From Providencia hangzhouensis (GTDB lineage Bacteria > Pseudomonadota > Gammaproteobacteria > Enterobacterales > Enterobacteriaceae): a stretch of 64,000 bases of DNA. The stretch's first letter is position 1. Each line of letters begins with the position of its first letter. Where the stretch lies: contig NZ_CP135052.1 in NCBI RefSeq assembly GCF_029193595.2, forward strand, positions 4,451,966 to 4,515,965. The letters are read 5' to 3'. The notes beneath the pieces were generated by a model. The model was not told the DNA's origin. It saw only the letters and a program-made list of their open reading frames with translations, and ran no database searches. The position numbers and the translations under genes were made by a program. This document shows positions 10,862 to 20,375 of the stretch, one piece after another.

Positions 10862-11461
10862 ATGGCAGAAAAAGCGACAACACAAAAACGTAACAGACGT
10901 GATGAGATTTTACAGGCTCTTGCGTTAATGTTAGAAAGTAGTGATGGTAGCCAACGCATTACAACAGCAAAACTTGCTGCTACGGTTGGTGTATCAGAGG
11001 CTGCGCTGTATCGTCATTTTCCGAGTAAAATGAAAATGTTCGATAGCCTCATTGGGTTTATTGAAGACTCATTGGTTTCGCGCATTAATCTGATTTTAAG
11101 TGATGAAAAAGATACGATAATTAGAATTAAACTAATACTAGCGCTAATACTTGGTTTTTCAGAGAAAAACCCTGGGCTAACGCGTATAATGACGGGCCAC
11201 GCTCTGATGTTTGAGCAAGATAGGCTTCAAGATCGTATTAATCAATTATTTGAACGTATAGAATCGCAATTGCGACAGGTGTTAAAAGAGAAAAAAATAC
11301 GTGATGGTCATGGGTTTATTCATGATGAGTCACTGCTTGCTTCTCAGTTATTAGCCTTTTGTGAAGGGATGCTCTCACGTTTTGTACGTTCTGAGTTTCG
11401 TTATCGGCCAACCGTCGAGTTTGAATCGCGCTGGCCTTTAATTCTAGCTCAGTTACAATAA
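10862..11461 (+). CDS. slmA: Nucleoid occlusion factor SlmA
   Basis: 199 aa, TetR-like. It binds specific chromosomal sites and blocks FtsZ ring assembly over the nucleoid. The N-terminal helix-turn-helix (about 34-57: [22 protein letters not shown]) and the family-specific core [26 protein letters not shown] identify it. It sits between dut and pyrE as in E. coli. Confidence 0.97.
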   Translation: MAEKATTQKRNRRDEILQALALMLESSDGSQRITTAKLAATVGVSEAALYRHFPSKMKMFDSLIGFIEDSLVSRINLILSDEKDTIIRIKLILALILGFSEKNPGLTRIMTGHALMFEQDRLQDRINQLFERIESQLRQVLKEKKIRDGHGFIHDESLLASQLLAFCEGMLSRFVRSEFRYRPTVEFESRWPLILAQLQ

Positions 11462-11480
11462 CCGATTGTTTATACTACTC

Positions 11481-11513
11481 ACCCCGCCCATCATTGGGCG
11501 AGGGCTTTTTTTA
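11481..11513 (+). terminator. Terminator between slmA and pyrE
   Basis: CGCCCA (11485-11490) pairs with TGGGCG (11495-11500), then GAGGGC and a run of seven T. It serves slmA on the plus strand; its T run abuts the pyrE stop codon on the other strand. Confidence 0.8.
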
Positions 11514-12155
11514 CTCGATTCCGTATTGTTCGCGGTAAGCCTTCATAGCCGCTAAATGTTCCTGCATACCTTCCTGTTCAGAGAGGTAAGTGATTAAATC
11601 GCTCATGGTAATAATTGAGTAAACTTTACAGCCATAATCACGCTCAACCTCTTGCACTGCTGAAATGTCACCTTTGCCTTTTTCTTGGCGATCAAGGCAT
11701 AGCAAAACACCATTCAACGTCGCTTGTTGTTGTTTAATAATTTCCATTGACTCACGAATTGCCGTTCCTGCAGTAATGACATCATCAACTACCACAACAC
11801 GCCCTTTCAAAGGACTCCCAACTAACACGCCACCTTCCCCATGGTCTTTAGCTTCTTTGCGATTGAAGCAATATGGCATATCGATGTCATGGTGTTCAGA
11901 AAGTGCTACCGCCGTCGTCGTTGCGATAGGGATCCCTTTATACGCAGGGCCAAAGATGACATCACACTCAATTGCACTATCTTGTAATGCTTGTGCATAA
12001 AAACGACCGACAAGTGCCAGATCACGCCCTGTATTAAATAACCCCGCATTGAAAAAATAAGGGCTTTTACGACCTGATTTCAGCGTAAACTCACCAAATT
12101 TAAGTACCTGTTTTTTCATGGCAAGTTCAATAAAATCGCGCTGATAGGCTTTCAT
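11511..12155 (-). CDS. pyrE: Orotate phosphoribosyltransferase
   Basis: 214 aa. It converts orotate and PRPP to OMP in de novo pyrimidine synthesis. The PRPP-binding motif [17 protein letters not shown] lies about residues 120-136, with [14 protein letters not shown] upstream. SD GAGGAG precedes the ATG. It lies 111 bp downstream of rph with an attenuator between them, the arrangement known from the E. coli rph-pyrE operon. Confidence 0.98.
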   Translation of the reverse strand: MKAYQRDFIELAMKKQVLKFGEFTLKSGRKSPYFFNAGLFNTGRDLALVGRFYAQALQDSAIECDVIFGPAYKGIPIATTTAVALSEHHDIDMPYCFNRKEAKDHGEGGVLVGSPLKGRVVVVDDVITAGTAIRESMEIIKQQQATLNGVLLCLDRQEKGKGDISAVQEVERDYGCKVYSIITMSDLITYLSEQEGMQEHLAAMKAYREQYGIE

Positions 12156-12198
12156 TGGTCATTCTCCTCGTTGATGATTATTTATCTATATTCAAAGC

Positions 12199-12254
12199 TG
12201 CTAATTGGTTGATGAACCAGCAGACATAAAAAAGGCGACTATTTAGCCGCCTAA
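12199..12254 (-). promoter_or_regulatory. pyrE attenuator between rph and pyrE
   Basis: Reading the minus strand from the rph stop: the stem AGGCGGC-TAAATA-GTCGCCT, then TTTTTT, a classic intrinsic terminator at 12254-12228. A second hairpin follows (12224-12199: CTGCTGGTT pairing with AACCAATTAGCAG). In E. coli, rph translation and UTP-dependent pausing control termination at the equivalent site. Here the terminator begins about 13 nt after the rph stop, so a ribosome finishing rph would cover it. Mechanism inferred by homology. Confidence 0.8.
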
Positions 12255-12266
12255 TTAATGATTAAC

Positions 12267-12980
12267 TTACTTCAGCGCTTCTCGCTGAGCTTCAAAAATG
12301 GTATTTAAACCTGTTTTAGCTAATGCCAATAGAGCAAGTAGCTCTTCATGACTAAATGGTTCGCCTTCTGCGGTGCCCTGCACTTCAATCATTCGGCCAT
12401 CATCCATCATCACAACATTCATATCTGTTTCAGCGGCAGAATCTTCAACATATTCAAGGTCACATAGGGCTTCTTGATTTACAATTCCGACGGAAACGGC
12501 TGCAACCATTGATTTGAGTGGGCTTTTTGCAATTTTACCTTGCTCAACCATGTTATTCAGTGCATCAACTAGAGCCACACAGGCACCAGAAATCGCCGCT
12601 GTACGTGTACCGCCATCCGCTTGGATAACATCACAGTCTAAAGTAATGGTGTACTCGCCTAACTTTTTAAGGTCAACAGCAGCACGTAAAGAACGTGCAA
12701 TTAACCGTTGGATTTCCATCGTACGACCCGTTTGTTTTCCTCGTGCAGCTTCACGTTGATTACGTGAATTTGTTGCGCGCGGTAACATACCATACTCCGC
12801 TGTAACCCAACCTTGCCCCTGCCCTTTTAAAAAACGAGGAACACCTTCTTCAACAGTTGCATTACATAACACCTTCGTGTCGCCAAACTCAATAAGAACA
12901 GAGCCTTCTGCATGCTTAGTATAGTTGCGCGTGATGGTAATCGGGCGCATTTGGTCTGCTTGTCTATCTGCTGGGCGCAT
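12267..12980 (-). CDS. rph: Ribonuclease PH
   Basis: 237 aa, phosphorolytic 3'-5' exoribonuclease that trims tRNA 3' ends. The protein is full length and closely follows E. coli Rph: [35 protein letters not shown], and [13 protein letters not shown] with the catalytic Asp residues. Unlike the rph-1 frameshift of E. coli K-12, this copy is intact. First gene of the rph-pyrE operon, with SD GGAG before the ATG. Confidence 0.98.
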   Translation of the reverse strand: MRPADRQADQMRPITITRNYTKHAEGSVLIEFGDTKVLCNATVEEGVPRFLKGQGQGWVTAEYGMLPRATNSRNQREAARGKQTGRTMEIQRLIARSLRAAVDLKKLGEYTITLDCDVIQADGGTRTAAISGACVALVDALNNMVEQGKIAKSPLKSMVAAVSVGIVNQEALCDLEYVEDSAAETDMNVVMMDDGRMIEVQGTAEGEPFSHEELLALLALAKTGLNTIFEAQREALK

Positions 12981-13103
12981 GGTGTTATCTCCATTATCAA
13001 CTCAAATTGGGACGCATTATACGTTGTTCAAGCGATAATGCCTATCCTGTCATCCTGCATAGCGTTATAATCTCCTAAATCTTTACGATAATGGGAACGA
13101 ATT

Positions 13104-13967
13104 ATGATCCGTAGTATGACCGCTTTTGCCCGTCGGGACATCAAGGGTGAATGGGGGAATGCGGCCTGGGAGCTGCGTTCCGTGAACCAACGTTATTTAG
13201 AAACGTATATTCGCTTACCTGAGCAATTCAGAAGCCTTGAGCCCGTCATTCGCGAGCGCCTGCGTTCTCGCTTAACACGTGGAAAGGTAGAATGTAGTCT
13301 ACGCTTTGAGTTAGATGGCGCAAATCGTGGCGAGTTAATCCTAAATGAGCAATTAGCCCGCCAATTAATCAGTGCTGCGAATTGGGTTAAAAATTACAGC
13401 CATGAAGGTGAAATCAACCCATTAGAAATTTTGCGTTGGCCTGGAGTGATGTCAGCTGGCGAGCAAGATTTAGACATAATTAGCGAACAACTAATGGCAG
13501 GGTTAGATGAAGCGATTGATGCCTTTATCCAAAGCCGTGAAGCTGAAGGGGCATCCTTACATACACTTATTGAGCAGCGACTTGACGGTGTGCTAGCAGA
13601 GGTCGCCAAAGTACGTCAACACATGCCAGAAATTCTACAATGGCAACGTGAACGCTTACAAAACAAGTTAGAAGAAGCTGACATTCAAGTGGATAACAAC
13701 CGCTTGGAACAGGAACTTATTCTATTGGCTCAACGTGTTGATGTTGCAGAAGAATTGGATAGATTAGAAGCACACGTTAAAGAAACACGTAATATCTTGA
13801 AGAAAAAAGAGGCAACTGGCCGCCGTCTTGACTTTATGATGCAAGAATTCAACCGTGAAGCGAATACGTTAGCGTCAAAATCAATTAATAGCGAAGTCAC
13901 AACTTCAGCAGTTGAGCTCAAAGTATTAATCGAACAAATGAGAGAACAAATTCAGAACATCGAATAA
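13104..13967 (+). CDS. yicC: YicC family endoribonuclease
   Basis: 287 aa. YicC_N domain begins MIRSMTAFARRDIKGEWGNAAWELRSVNQRYLE; the C-terminal DUF1732 block includes RRLDFMMQEFNREANTLASKS. The family has been described as an endoribonuclease acting on small RNA such as RyhB. Divergent from rph across a 123-bp gap, as in E. coli. Acidic and helix-rich in the middle. Confidence 0.95.
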   Translation: MIRSMTAFARRDIKGEWGNAAWELRSVNQRYLETYIRLPEQFRSLEPVIRERLRSRLTRGKVECSLRFELDGANRGELILNEQLARQLISAANWVKNYSHEGEINPLEILRWPGVMSAGEQDLDIISEQLMAGLDEAIDAFIQSREAEGASLHTLIEQRLDGVLAEVAKVRQHMPEILQWQRERLQNKLEEADIQVDNNRLEQELILLAQRVDVAEELDRLEAHVKETRNILKKKEATGRRLDFMMQEFNREANTLASKSINSEVTTSAVELKVLIEQMREQIQNIE

Positions 13968-13992
13968 TCACTCTGTTACGATTTTAATCCAT

Positions 13993-14042
13993 AAAAAAGC
14001 CAACCGATGTGAAGTGAGCTTATTTATCGTTTGGCTTTTTTC
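13993..14042 (+). terminator. Terminator after yicC
   Basis: AAAAAAGCCAA-CCGAT pairs with ATCGTTTGGCTTTTTT (one bulge) around a 20-base loop, ending in a T run. The rest of the gap to the next gene (about 14043-14360) is AT-rich with no ORF or RNA gene that I recognise. Confidence 0.75.
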
Positions 14043-14361
14043 TTTGAAAAGATTCTCAAGTTAACTCGAAATAGGTGCTAATTGTCACGATTTTTGAACC
14101 TGCATTCCACAACAACCCTTCGAAGATATTAAAAAATTTTTACCCAAGAAGTATTCGGGGAAAAATAGACTATTACCACGATATTCATTATTTCTTTCCA
14201 AATAATGAATAGAAACGATTAAATCAATTTCCATAGAAATACATAATCATTTGATTTTTAATCATAAATATTATTTTCTTCCTGTTTTTTCCCAAAAATA
14301 AGATCTCGCTCATAAATCAATCAAATGTTTTGAGTTCAATCACAGATAACAAAACAGATCT

Positions 14362-14406
14362 TTGACACCACAATAACTGCTTATTAACATCCATCTTGTA
14401 TACAAG
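14362..14406 (+). promoter_or_regulatory. Sigma-70 promoter with GntR-type operator for the MFS-RraA-nitrilase unit
   Basis: -35 TTGACA (14362-14367) and -10 TAACAT (14385-14390) with a 17-bp spacer. A perfect 12-bp palindrome CTTGTATACAAG lies at 14395-14406, over the predicted start site. A near copy, CTTGTATACCAA, precedes the GntR gene at 17375-17386. The position suggests repression. Inferred from sequence only. Confidence 0.7.
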
Positions 14407-14468
14407 TTGAATTCAATATAAATACAATAAGGTTGATTACCTCGACAAACCAATAAAAAGGTAACTCT

Positions 14469-15779
14469 ATGTCACATAATGATTCTGTTGTAACACCAGC
14501 AACAAAAGACTCACCAGGGCGTTTACGTTGGGGATTAGCAGCAATATTTTTTATTATCGGTTTGATTGCATATATGGATCGCGCCAATATTTCCATTGTT
14601 GCCGAACATATGATGACCGATTTAGGAATGAGCAAAGTTCAATTTGGCTTTTTGGGTGCGTTATTTTCGCTTGGCTATGCACTTGCCCAAATTCCAAGCG
14701 GAATACTTGCAGAACGGTTTGGTAGCAGGCTTATCGCAACCATTAGCCTTTACGTTTGGTCCGCATTCACAATATTAACGGTCGTTGCCCCTACCTATAT
14801 TTGGCTATGCATCGTACGCTTCCTATTTGGTGTTGGAGAAGCGCCGCTCTACCCTGCGAATGCCGTCTTTAATACATGGTGGTTTCGCCAAAATGAAAAG
14901 GCACGAGCCGCTAGCTTCTTACTTGCCGGTTCCTATTTTGGGCCTGTGATTGCCCCCACCCTTACCGTATTTATTATGATTTCGTTCGGGTGGCATGCCG
15001 TTTTCTATATCTTCGGTGTGATTGGTATTCTTATCGGTATGATTTGGTATTTCTTTGCCAGAAATAAGCCTGAACAACATCCAAAAATTTCTCAAAGTGA
15101 AATTGCATTTATCCAAGGAGGACGAACAATTAGTGAGCAAGGAGGTGCTGATGTTAAAGCCCCTTGGCGCAAATTTATGAAAGAACGTCCGTTCTGGGCT
15201 GTTGGTTTCCAATATTTTTTTGTCGCCTACATGACCACCTTATTTATGATTTGGCTCCCCACCTATTTACAAGAGGCTCGTGGTTTCTCATTAACCCAAA
15301 TGGGCGTTGCCGCCAGTTTTCCTTGGCTAGCAATTTGTATCGCGGTACTCACTGCAGGTTCAATTTCTGATTGGTTACTCAACAAAGGGTACTCACAGTT
15401 AGTCGCTAGGGGATATATCGCCATTACCGGTTTTATTCTCTTTATTGTGGGTATTTGCGGCGCTGCTCAAACTGAAAGTGCCATTGCGAGTGTTGCATGG
15501 CTAACTCTTGCACTCGGTTCTCTAGGATTACCAGTTGTGACCTCTTGGGCAATTGCAGCAGATAAGGGCCGCCAATATGCAGGCTCTGTCAGTGGATGGA
15601 TGAATTTATGGGGCAATCTCGGTGGTGTTATTTCCCCCATTCTATGTGGCTGGCTTGCACAGCATTTCGGCTGGACCGTCGCTTTACTTTTCAATGTGAT
15701 ACCTATCAGTTTAGCGATTGTTTGCTGGTTTTTCATTCAGCCAGATAAACCATTAGCTGCGGCAGTTAATCCTGACTAA
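14469..15779 (+). CDS. MFS transporter, anion:cation symporter (ACS) type
   Basis: 436 aa, 12 predicted membrane segments. The start RLRWGLAAIFFIIGLIAYMDRANIS and the loop-2/3 motif GILAERFGSR match the ACS family of the major facilitator superfamily, which imports organic anions such as glucarate, galactonate and related acids with H+. It begins a three-gene unit with an RraA-type aldolase and a C-N hydrolase, all downstream of a GntR operator. The substrate is unknown; the downstream enzymes suggest an oxo acid or its amide. Confidence 0.88.
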   Translation: MSHNDSVVTPATKDSPGRLRWGLAAIFFIIGLIAYMDRANISIVAEHMMTDLGMSKVQFGFLGALFSLGYALAQIPSGILAERFGSRLIATISLYVWSAFTILTVVAPTYIWLCIVRFLFGVGEAPLYPANAVFNTWWFRQNEKARAASFLLAGSYFGPVIAPTLTVFIMISFGWHAVFYIFGVIGILIGMIWYFFARNKPEQHPKISQSEIAFIQGGRTISEQGGADVKAPWRKFMKERPFWAVGFQYFFVAYMTTLFMIWLPTYLQEARGFSLTQMGVAASFPWLAICIAVLTAGSISDWLLNKGYSQLVARGYIAITGFILFIVGICGAAQTESAIASVAWLTLALGSLGLPVVTSWAIAADKGRQYAGSVSGWMNLWGNLGGVISPILCGWLAQHFGWTVALLFNVIPISLAIVCWFFIQPDKPLAAAVNPD

Positions 15780-15827
15780 TTTTCACCCATATACATTATG
15801 TTCAATACAATAAATAAAGGTGTCCCT

Positions 15828-16475
15828 ATGTTTACATTAAATCCTCGTGTTGCCTGTTTTAGCTCGGAAATTATCGAAAGTTGCCGTGATGTTTGCCCGT
15901 CAACTATTGGACACATGACTGACTTCGGTTTTCTCAAAACATTACGCCCACAAATTGAACAATGCCAATTTATTGGTAATGCTGTAACTGTTCGTATTCC
16001 ACATATGGACTCATCTGCCGTACACAAGGTTTTCGACATTGTGCAAGAAGGCGATGTTGTCTGTATCGATATGTCAGGGGATTATGATCGTGCTTGTTGG
16101 GGGGAAATGGTTTCTTATATGGCACGGGCAAAGAAAATTGCCGGTGCTGTCATTGATGGTTGTGTCACTGATATCAAAGCATTACGTGAGATTGGCGTTC
16201 CTATTTATGCACGTAAAGTGAGTCCGTTAACAACTCGAATTTTAGGTATTGAAGGCGCAATTAATGTGCCGGTTAGCATAGATGGCGTAACGATCCATCC
16301 TGGTAACTTAATCATCGCAGATGGCGATGGCATTTTAGTCGCAGATGAAGTTACTCTGCAAGAGTATCGCCAACGAGCCCTTAATGCCCAACATGCTGAA
16401 ATTGATGTTAAAAAGCGCATTGATGCCGGTGAAACATTAGCGGCAATTTCAGGTGCTGCGAAATTTTTTGAATAA
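15828..16475 (+). CDS. RraA-family aldolase/decarboxylase-like protein
   Basis: 215 aa from ATG at 15828, chosen because AAAGGTG lies six bases upstream; an in-frame ATG at 15798 lacks an SD. The family includes the RNase E inhibitor RraA and 4-hydroxy-4-methyl-2-oxoglutarate/4-carboxy-4-hydroxy-2-oxoadipate aldolases, which also decarboxylate oxaloacetate. Visible family blocks: STIGHMTDFG, GNAVTVRIPHMDS, GDVVCIDMSGDYDRACWGEM, and GAVIDGCVTDIKALREIGVPIYA, where the R/D pair of the aldolase site is usually G-x-R-D-x-x and is G-C-V-T-D here. Context points to an enzyme, not to RNase E control. Reaction not proven. Confidence 0.8.
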   Translation: MFTLNPRVACFSSEIIESCRDVCPSTIGHMTDFGFLKTLRPQIEQCQFIGNAVTVRIPHMDSSAVHKVFDIVQEGDVVCIDMSGDYDRACWGEMVSYMARAKKIAGAVIDGCVTDIKALREIGVPIYARKVSPLTTRILGIEGAINVPVSIDGVTIHPGNLIIADGDGILVADEVTLQEYRQRALNAQHAEIDVKKRIDAGETLAAISGAAKFFE

Positions 16476-16484
16476 GGAGGCTCT

Positions 16485-17276
16485 ATGAAGATTGCAATTG
16501 CTCAGCTAGCCAGTAGCCCAGATAAAGCTCTAAATTTAAAAAAAGCCTGTGAAGCTATACAAAAAGCTGCTCAAGGTGGTGCCGACCTCGTCCTATTGCC
16601 GGAAATGTTTATGGCTTTTGTTCCCGCGGATAGTGGCATTAGCTATGCCGATGTCGCAGAGCCTGTTGATGGCCCTTTTGTCTCTCAGTTGGCAAAAGCC
16701 GCTCAACAATACGGTATTTATGTGACCTGTGGTATTTATGAAAGTGCCCCGAATGAGCCGAAAAGAGCTTTCAACACGACAATTATGTTGAACCGCCAAG
16801 GTGAGCTTATCTATCACTACCAAAAAACACACCTGTACGATGCCTTTTCATATCAGGAATCCCTTAATATCATTCAAAGTAATAATGAATTAAAACCTGT
16901 GGAAACGGAATTTGGCAAAATTGGCGTTTTAGTCTGTTATGAACTGCGTTTCCCAGAAGTTGCTCGAAAACTAACCTTAGCTGGCGCTGACCTTATACTC
17001 GTTCCCACAGCATGGGTTAGCGGGCCACTAAAAGAGGAGCATTACCAAACATTAGTTAAAGCACGTGCTTTGGAGAACACGATCCCTGTCTGCGCATGTG
17101 ACCAAACGGGTAATATTTTTATTGGTCGCAGCCTTGTTTGTGATGCACTTGGAGTAACTATCGCATCTGCTGGTTACGATGAAACACTATTTTTTGCTGA
17201 AATATCAACACAGCATACCGCAGAGACACGAGAAAAATTACCTTGTATGCAAAACCGACGCCCTGAGCTGTATTAG
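16485..17276 (+). CDS. Carbon-nitrogen hydrolase (nitrilase superfamily, omega-amidase-like)
   Basis: 263 aa. The Glu-Lys-Cys triad is complete: E40 in LVLLPEMFM, K114 in YHYQKTHLYDA, C151 in GVLVCYELRFPE. Length and motif spacing resemble Nit2/omega-amidase and deaminated-glutathione amidase, which release ammonia from 2-oxo amides. SD AAGGAGG is strong. It follows the RraA-type gene by 9 bp, so the two are very likely co-translated. An amide of a 2-oxo dicarboxylic acid, hydrolysed and then cleaved by the RraA-type enzyme, would fit; this is inference. Confidence 0.88.
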   Translation: MKIAIAQLASSPDKALNLKKACEAIQKAAQGGADLVLLPEMFMAFVPADSGISYADVAEPVDGPFVSQLAKAAQQYGIYVTCGIYESAPNEPKRAFNTTIMLNRQGELIYHYQKTHLYDAFSYQESLNIIQSNNELKPVETEFGKIGVLVCYELRFPEVARKLTLAGADLILVPTAWVSGPLKEEHYQTLVKARALENTIPVCACDQTGNIFIGRSLVCDALGVTIASAGYDETLFFAEISTQHTAETREKLPCMQNRRPELY

Positions 17277-17374
17277 TCTAAAAACTGGCAAGGATGCCGG
17301 TTTATTCAACAAGCTAAGTTCAATTATCCACCCAAATTTAACAGCATCCTAAATAATATAAAACTAGTGTATTA

Positions 17375-17404
17375 CTTGTATACCAATCTATTCCTTTCTA
17401 TACT
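17375..17404 (+). promoter_or_regulatory. Promoter and GntR-type operator of the 17.4-kb regulator
   Basis: -35 TTGTAT (17376-17381), 17-bp spacer, -10 TATACT (17399-17404). The -35 lies within CTTGTATACCAA (17375-17386), which matches 10 of 12 bases of the palindrome before the MFS gene. Autoregulation by the GntR protein is the simplest reading. Confidence 0.62.
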
Positions 17405-17437
17405 CACTAAAATTTCTATTGTTAACACAAGATCCTG

Positions 17438-18061
17438 ATGAAAGATAAACCACTAAGCCAACAGGCCTATACTGCAATTAAACATAAAATTCTCAGCAAG
17501 CAATTTGGAGAGGAAAGTTACACCTCTGAAAATAGCTTAGTTGAGGAACTCGGTATGAGTCGTACTCCAATTCGCGAAGCCTTATATCAATTACAAAATG
17601 AAGGCTTAGTCAAAATTATCCCTCGTAAAGGTGTTTTTATTCAGAAACTATCGTTAAAAGAAACCAGAGATAATTATGATTTACGCTTAGCAATTGAGTC
17701 CCATGCAATTAAATTAGTTCGTGAATATTTAACTGATGAACATTTTTCTATCTTAAAGACGATTATTGAGCGGCAAGATGAATTATTGAAGAAAAATGAC
17801 TATCAAGGTTGGATAAAAGAAGATGAACGCTTCCACCGTTTCTTCTTGGAATTACTGGATAACTCGGTTTTCTTAGATTTAGCGGATAATATTCGCCAGC
17901 GAGTCTATTTCCAACCTGACCCTATTTATCGCAATGAATATTATCATGAGTCTACACGCCAACATCAGCAATTAGTTGAACAACTCAAAGCAAAAGAATT
18001 TACCCTTGCGGAAGAAACGCTAACTGAGCATATATTGCGCGGCAAGCGTAATTATGTTTAG
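17438..18061 (+). CDS. GntR family regulator, FadR/FCD subfamily
   Basis: 207 aa. N-terminal winged helix (LSQQAYTAIKHKIL ... ENSLVEELGMSRTPIREALYQLQNEGLVKIIPRKGVFI) and an all-helical FCD ligand domain with the metal-type residues in DERFHRFFLELLDNS and a late H in YYHESTRQHQQLVEQL. Probable local repressor of the MFS-RraA-amidase unit, given matching operators ahead of both. The ligand is likely an organic acid from the pathway. Confidence 0.88.
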   Translation: MKDKPLSQQAYTAIKHKILSKQFGEESYTSENSLVEELGMSRTPIREALYQLQNEGLVKIIPRKGVFIQKLSLKETRDNYDLRLAIESHAIKLVREYLTDEHFSILKTIIERQDELLKKNDYQGWIKEDERFHRFFLELLDNSVFLDLADNIRQRVYFQPDPIYRNEYYHESTRQHQQLVEQLKAKEFTLAEETLTEHILRGKRNYV

Positions 18062-18138
18062 TGTTAAAACCAACAAAAAAAGAGAAAACCAAATTGATGG
18101 TTTTCCCTTAGATTAAATGTTATTTCTAACAACTTATC

Positions 18139-19395
18139 TTAGCTAGACTTAGCCTCTTTCAGTGCGGCGTCTTTATCGTGATGATAATGGAAGGTAAATT
18201 GGAAGATTATTGCTAATACAACAGTATAAGAAGCAAAAACTAACCAGATCATTTGCCAATCTTTAATACCATCCACCGTGTAATAGTCGACAACCAATCC
18301 ACTTAATATCGCACCAAAATAGGCACCAACACCATTAACCATCGTCATAAATAAGCCCTGAGCACTCGCGCGCATACGCGTATCCACTTCTCTTTCAATA
18401 AAAATAGAGCCTGAAATATTGAAGAAGTCGAATGCACAGCCATATACGATCATCGACATTATTAAGAACATCAAGCCAATTGCTGATGGGTCACCAAAGG
18501 CAAAGAATCCAAAGCGTAATGTCCACGCAAACATGCTTAATAGCATGACAGTTTTAATGCCATAGCGTTTCAAGAAAAATGGAATTGCTAAGATAAAGCA
18601 CACTTCTGCCATCTGAGAGATCGATAATAATATCGATGGATACTGAACCACCAAACTATCTTGGTATAACGGATTCAGACCGAAGTCATGTAAGAATGGG
18701 TTACCAAACGTATTGGTAATTTGTAAAACCGCACCAAGTAACATAGCGAATAAGAAAAATACCGCCATAATAGGTTTTTTAAATAACACCAGAGCATCTA
18801 AACCTAGCTTACTGATCCAGCTACTTGAAATTGCTTTTTTATTAACATCAATTTTTGGCAAGGTTAATGAATAAAGCGCTAAAAGTAATGAACAGCCACC
18901 TGCAATATAAAGCTGCATACTACTTAGCTCAAATTTCAATAAGCTAATACTCCACATAGCAACAATAAAACCTACCGTACCAAATACACGAATAGGTGGG
19001 AAGTTACTCACTGAATCGAGCTGATATTGGCTTAATGATGAATAACTGATGCTATTTGAAAGTGCAATAGTTGGCATAAAGGCCATTGCATTAATTAACA
19101 TCACCCAGAACATCACTGTTGAACTCGTGACTGTTGCAGCATAAAACAATGCGGCAGCCCCAATCAAATGACAAATCATATATAAACGATTTGCTGGAAT
19201 ATATTTATCTGCAATGATTCCGATAAGCCCGGGCATTAGAATGGCAGCAATACCCTTTGAGCTATACACCATACCGACTTCTGCACCTGAAAAACTCAAT
19301 GTTTTCATCATGTAGGAGCCGAGTGTAACTAACCAACTTCCCCAAACAAAATATTGCAGGAAAAGCATGATTTTCAAGCGGGATTTAATATTCAT
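18139..19395 (-). CDS. xapB: Nucleoside:H+ symporter, XapB/NupG family
   Basis: 418 aa, 12 membrane segments. Closely follows E. coli XapB: FLQYFVWGSWLVTLGSYM, MVYSSKGIAAILMPGLIGIIADK, FPPIRVFGTVGFIVAMW and DFFNISGSIFIE. It imports purine nucleosides such as xanthosine or inosine across the inner membrane. The start codon overlaps the upstream EamA gene's stop (ATGA), so the genes form one operon with the phosphorylase. The alternative is NupG; the two are close paralogues. Confidence 0.88.
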   Translation of the reverse strand: MNIKSRLKIMLFLQYFVWGSWLVTLGSYMMKTLSFSGAEVGMVYSSKGIAAILMPGLIGIIADKYIPANRLYMICHLIGAAALFYAATVTSSTVMFWVMLINAMAFMPTIALSNSISYSSLSQYQLDSVSNFPPIRVFGTVGFIVAMWSISLLKFELSSMQLYIAGGCSLLLALYSLTLPKIDVNKKAISSSWISKLGLDALVLFKKPIMAVFFLFAMLLGAVLQITNTFGNPFLHDFGLNPLYQDSLVVQYPSILLSISQMAEVCFILAIPFFLKRYGIKTVMLLSMFAWTLRFGFFAFGDPSAIGLMFLIMSMIVYGCAFDFFNISGSIFIEREVDTRMRASAQGLFMTMVNGVGAYFGAILSGLVVDYYTVDGIKDWQMIWLVFASYTVVLAIIFQFTFHYHHDKDAALKEAKSS

Positions 19396-20309
19396 ACAAG
19401 GCTCCGTTTGGAGTTATATTTATTTGTTTTTATTTTCAACTCAGCAATGGCGACACCCATAAGGATGACAGCAACGCCAACAAACTGAATGAACTCAAGA
19501 GGTAACTGCAATACAGTCACAGATAATAAAATCGTGACGGGCAACTGCATTGAGCTAACAATGGTCGCTAAACTGGTACCGATCAGTGGAGTACCTTTGG
19601 CAAACATCCACATACCAAAGAAAGAACCAAAGAAAGCTAGGGGTAAGCCATAAGAGAAAAATAGGGAATGAAACGTTGATGCGCTCAATAAGAATGTTGG
19701 AGGAACGACAATCGATGTCAAAATTGCGCCCCCTGTTACCATAATTGCAGAACGCATCATAGGATCTGTTTTAACCGCTAATGCACCACTGACATAAACA
19801 CGAATAGCATTCGATAATGCCGCACATAGTCCTAATAGCACACCAAGCCAGTGAAATACGATCCCTGAACTATTTAACAAACCTGTCGCTAATACTGTCC
19901 CAATTAATATCACCACAACCGATACCATGGTCATTATGGGAGGAGCTTGACGGCTGACAACCGCATTAATGGCAACCCCCATCCATGTAAATTGCAAAAA
20001 TAAGACGACACCAAGCGCCGGAGACAAATATTGCAATGATGCATAATATAAGAGTCCGGTTAGCCCTGTTGTCGTCCCAGTGAGTAACATTAATAGGCCT
20101 TGTTGTCGTGTTGGCCATACTAGACGTGCTTTTTTAATTAATGCACCTGCGGCAACAAAAAACCACAGTAAAATCGCACCTAATACCGTTTGGCTACCGA
20201 TGACATCATTCAAGGAATATCCTGCGCGGTAGGCCAACACGACGAGTGTTGAAAGAATGCCATAACTGCAAGCGCCTAAAGAAACTAAAATTAGACCTTT
20301 AAATTTCAT
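19392..20309 (-). CDS. EamA/DMT-superfamily transporter
   Basis: 305 aa from ATG at 20309, chosen because AAGGTG lies nine bases upstream; an in-frame ATG at 20342 has no clear SD. Ten hydrophobic segments in two EamA halves (SLGACSYGILSTLVVLAYRAG; HWLGVLLGLCAALSNAIRV). DMT members export or import small metabolites. It lies between a purine nucleoside phosphorylase and a nucleoside symporter, so a base or nucleoside-derived product is a plausible substrate, for example efflux of the freed base. Not established. Confidence 0.82.
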   Translation of the reverse strand: MKFKGLILVSLGACSYGILSTLVVLAYRAGYSLNDVIGSQTVLGAILLWFFVAAGALIKKARLVWPTRQQGLLMLLTGTTTGLTGLLYYASLQYLSPALGVVLFLQFTWMGVAINAVVSRQAPPIMTMVSVVVILIGTVLATGLLNSSGIVFHWLGVLLGLCAALSNAIRVYVSGALAVKTDPMMRSAIMVTGGAILTSIVVPPTFLLSASTFHSLFFSYGLPLAFFGSFFGMWMFAKGTPLIGTSLATIVSSMQLPVTILLSVTVLQLPLEFIQFVGVAVILMGVAIAELKIKTNKYNSKRSLV

Positions 20310-20375
20310 TTCAATATTCACCTTATTTAGCGTTATGAACATCTTTATATTGTTTTGAGAAAAAGAACCTAAAAA

